This document shows positions 4,721 through 5,701 of a DNA stretch of 5,701 bases, in pieces. Numbering within the stretch: the first letter of the stretch is position 1; the number at the start of each line of letters is the position of its first letter. This DNA comes from Cellvibrio sp. (GTDB lineage Bacteria; Pseudomonadota; Gammaproteobacteria; Pseudomonadales; Cellvibrionaceae): positions 1 through 5,701 of the forward strand of contig JAJQJO010000315.1 in NCBI GenBank assembly GCA_021323495.1, given 5' to 3'. The notes under the pieces were generated by a model. That model did not search any database. It was not told the DNA's origin and saw only the letters and a program-made list of their open reading frames with translations. Both the position numbers and the translations under genes were made by a program.

Positions 4721-5701
4721 TCAGGTACGGAACTCACTGAGCAACCCATCCAGTTTGCGGATCTCCCGCTCAAGGTGCATACGCGACTGGCTGGCTTGCT
4801 CACCGGATTCATGATTCTTCTGTGCCTGTTGCAATATCGTATCCATGCTGCCGGTAATTTGCTGCATCGCATGTTTTTCTTCTTCCGATGCACGCTCAAT
4901 TTGCGAATTCATTTGCCGGATCTGGTCCACCGCACCCACTATATTGGCAAACGCCTGGGAAGTATTGGCAATCCGCTCTTTGATCACCAGGGCTTTTTGT
5001 TGTGCGCCTCCCATTACCTCAACAGCTTTACTTGATCCGGTAGTGAGATTGGTAATTATGGTTTCAATTGCTTTGGTAGATTCCTGGGTGCGCGATGCAA
5101 GGCTGCGCACCTCATCGGCAACCACCGCAAAACCACGCCCGGTTTCTCCCGCGCGCGCTGCTTCAATCGCCGCATTTAATGCCAACAAATTGGTTTGCTC
5201 GGCGATACTACGGATCACTTCCAGCATCGCGCCTATATTGCGGCTATCGGCAACCAGGACCGAAATGACTTGCGATGCTTTGTCCACTTCCTGTACCACT
5301 TCGTCCACGCCCTGTTGCGCAGAGGCAACCACCTTATTGCCCGCTCCCGTAATAGTAGTTGCATCCGTAGAAGCCCGGTTCGCGCCCACGGCAGCTTCAG
5401 CAACCCGGTCCAGGGTATTGGAGATCCGGTCGATTGCATTGACGACTTGTGAGATTTCATGCAGTTGGGCATCGCAACCTTTTGCGGCCTGGGTAATTGA
5501 CTGGGTGATTTGTACGCTGGCCGCCGTAAGCGTGTGATTGCTTGATTGCGCCTGGCTGATAAGCGCCTGCAATTTTTCTACAAAACGATTAAATGCATAA
5601 GCAAGCCGCCCCAATTCTGTGGCTTGATTTTCATTGGGCAGGCGCGCGGTCAAATCCCCTGAACCAGATGCCAATTCATTTAAGTTATCAGTAACCTGTG
5701 C
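4721..5701 (-). CDS. Methyl-accepting chemotaxis protein, C-terminal part (N-terminus beyond window)
   Basis: The visible 326 residues are the cytoplasmic half of a chemoreceptor, which passes a ligand signal to the CheA/CheW complex. Counted from the right edge, residues 1 to about 45 are the end of a HAMP domain (NLNELASGSGDLTARLP, then ELGRLAYAFNRFV). A long methyl-accepting coiled coil follows. The highly conserved hairpin tip is at about 163-205 and includes EQTNLLALNAAIEAARAGE and GRGFAVVADEVRSLA. The descending coil ends in LLSEFRT, with no NWETF-type CheR-binding pentapeptide. The frame is open to base 5701, so the ligand-binding and membrane segments lie outside; the TTG at 5674 is internal to HAMP and is not the start. 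The ligand cannot be judged from this part. It converges on baeR, and no functional link to BaeSR is implied. Confidence 0.95.
   Translation of the reverse strand, partial: AQVTDNLNELASGSGDLTARLPNENQATELGRLAYAFNRFVEKLQALISQAQSSNHTLTAASVQITQSITQAAKGCDAQLHEISQVVNAIDRISNTLDRVAEAAVGANRASTDATTITGAGNKVVASAQQGVDEVVQEVDKASQVISVLVADSRNIGAMLEVIRSIAEQTNLLALNAAIEAARAGETGRGFAVVADEVRSLASRTQESTKAIETIITNLTTGSSKAVEVMGGAQQKALVIKERIANTSQAFANIVGAVDQIRQMNSQIERASEEEKHAMQQITGSMDTILQQAQKNHESGEQASQSRMHLEREIRKLDGLLSEFRT

Noticed and set aside
4652..5035. 127-codon plus-strand ORF just after baeR
   Set aside because: It runs antisense into the chemoreceptor gene, has no ribosome binding site, and its translation has no recognisable domain.
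4845..5537. 230-codon plus-strand ORF
   Set aside because: It is antisense to the conserved chemoreceptor signalling domain; its Ala/Ser/Thr/Ile-rich translation is a shadow of the Ala/Glu/Gln-rich coiled coil and has no ribosome binding site.
5672..5674. TTG at 5674 as the start of the chemotaxis gene
   Set aside because: The frame continues upstream to the window edge with HAMP-like residues (VTDNLNE), so this codon is an internal leucine.

Overview
The window looks like ordinary chromosome from a Gammaproteobacterium. CorA, the CGFS glutaredoxin and the BaeS/BaeR pair all resemble the enterobacterial proteins closely along their length. The moderate GC content and the small SutA-like protein at the left edge would suit the Pseudomonas/Cellvibrio side of the class. 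That placement is inference from remembered sequences; no search was run. No rRNA, tRNA, insertion sequence, CRISPR array or phage gene is visible.

Layout from left to right. A small basic hypothetical protein (+, possibly cut by the left edge) converges at 11 bp on corA (-), a magnesium/cobalt/nickel channel. A divergent AT-rich gap of 187 bp follows. Then comes a 104-aa coiled-coil protein with one C-terminal membrane segment (+). It converges, across a gap holding a good hairpin, on a monothiol CGFS glutaredoxin of the Grx4/GrxD type (-). The gap between the glutaredoxin and the next gene holds regulatory-looking sequence and a possible 63-codon upstream ORF. After it lies a two-gene envelope-stress operon, baeS (sensor kinase) and baeR (response regulator), joined by an ATGA overlap. 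A methyl-accepting chemotaxis protein (-) converges on baeR and runs off the right edge.

The genes are mostly separate transcription units; only baeS-baeR is a clear operon. BaeS should sense envelope damage and phosphorylate BaeR on Asp51. The usual BaeR targets (mdtABC efflux genes, spy) are not in the window, so the pair appears here without its E. coli neighbours.

I do not see a clear new system. The points most worth a second look are: the upstream ORF whose stop overlaps the likely GTG start of baeS as GTGA; the enlarged, Arg/Glu-rich periplasmic domain of BaeS; the SutA-like small protein; the palindrome ahead of baeS; and the altered loop after the GMN motif in CorA.
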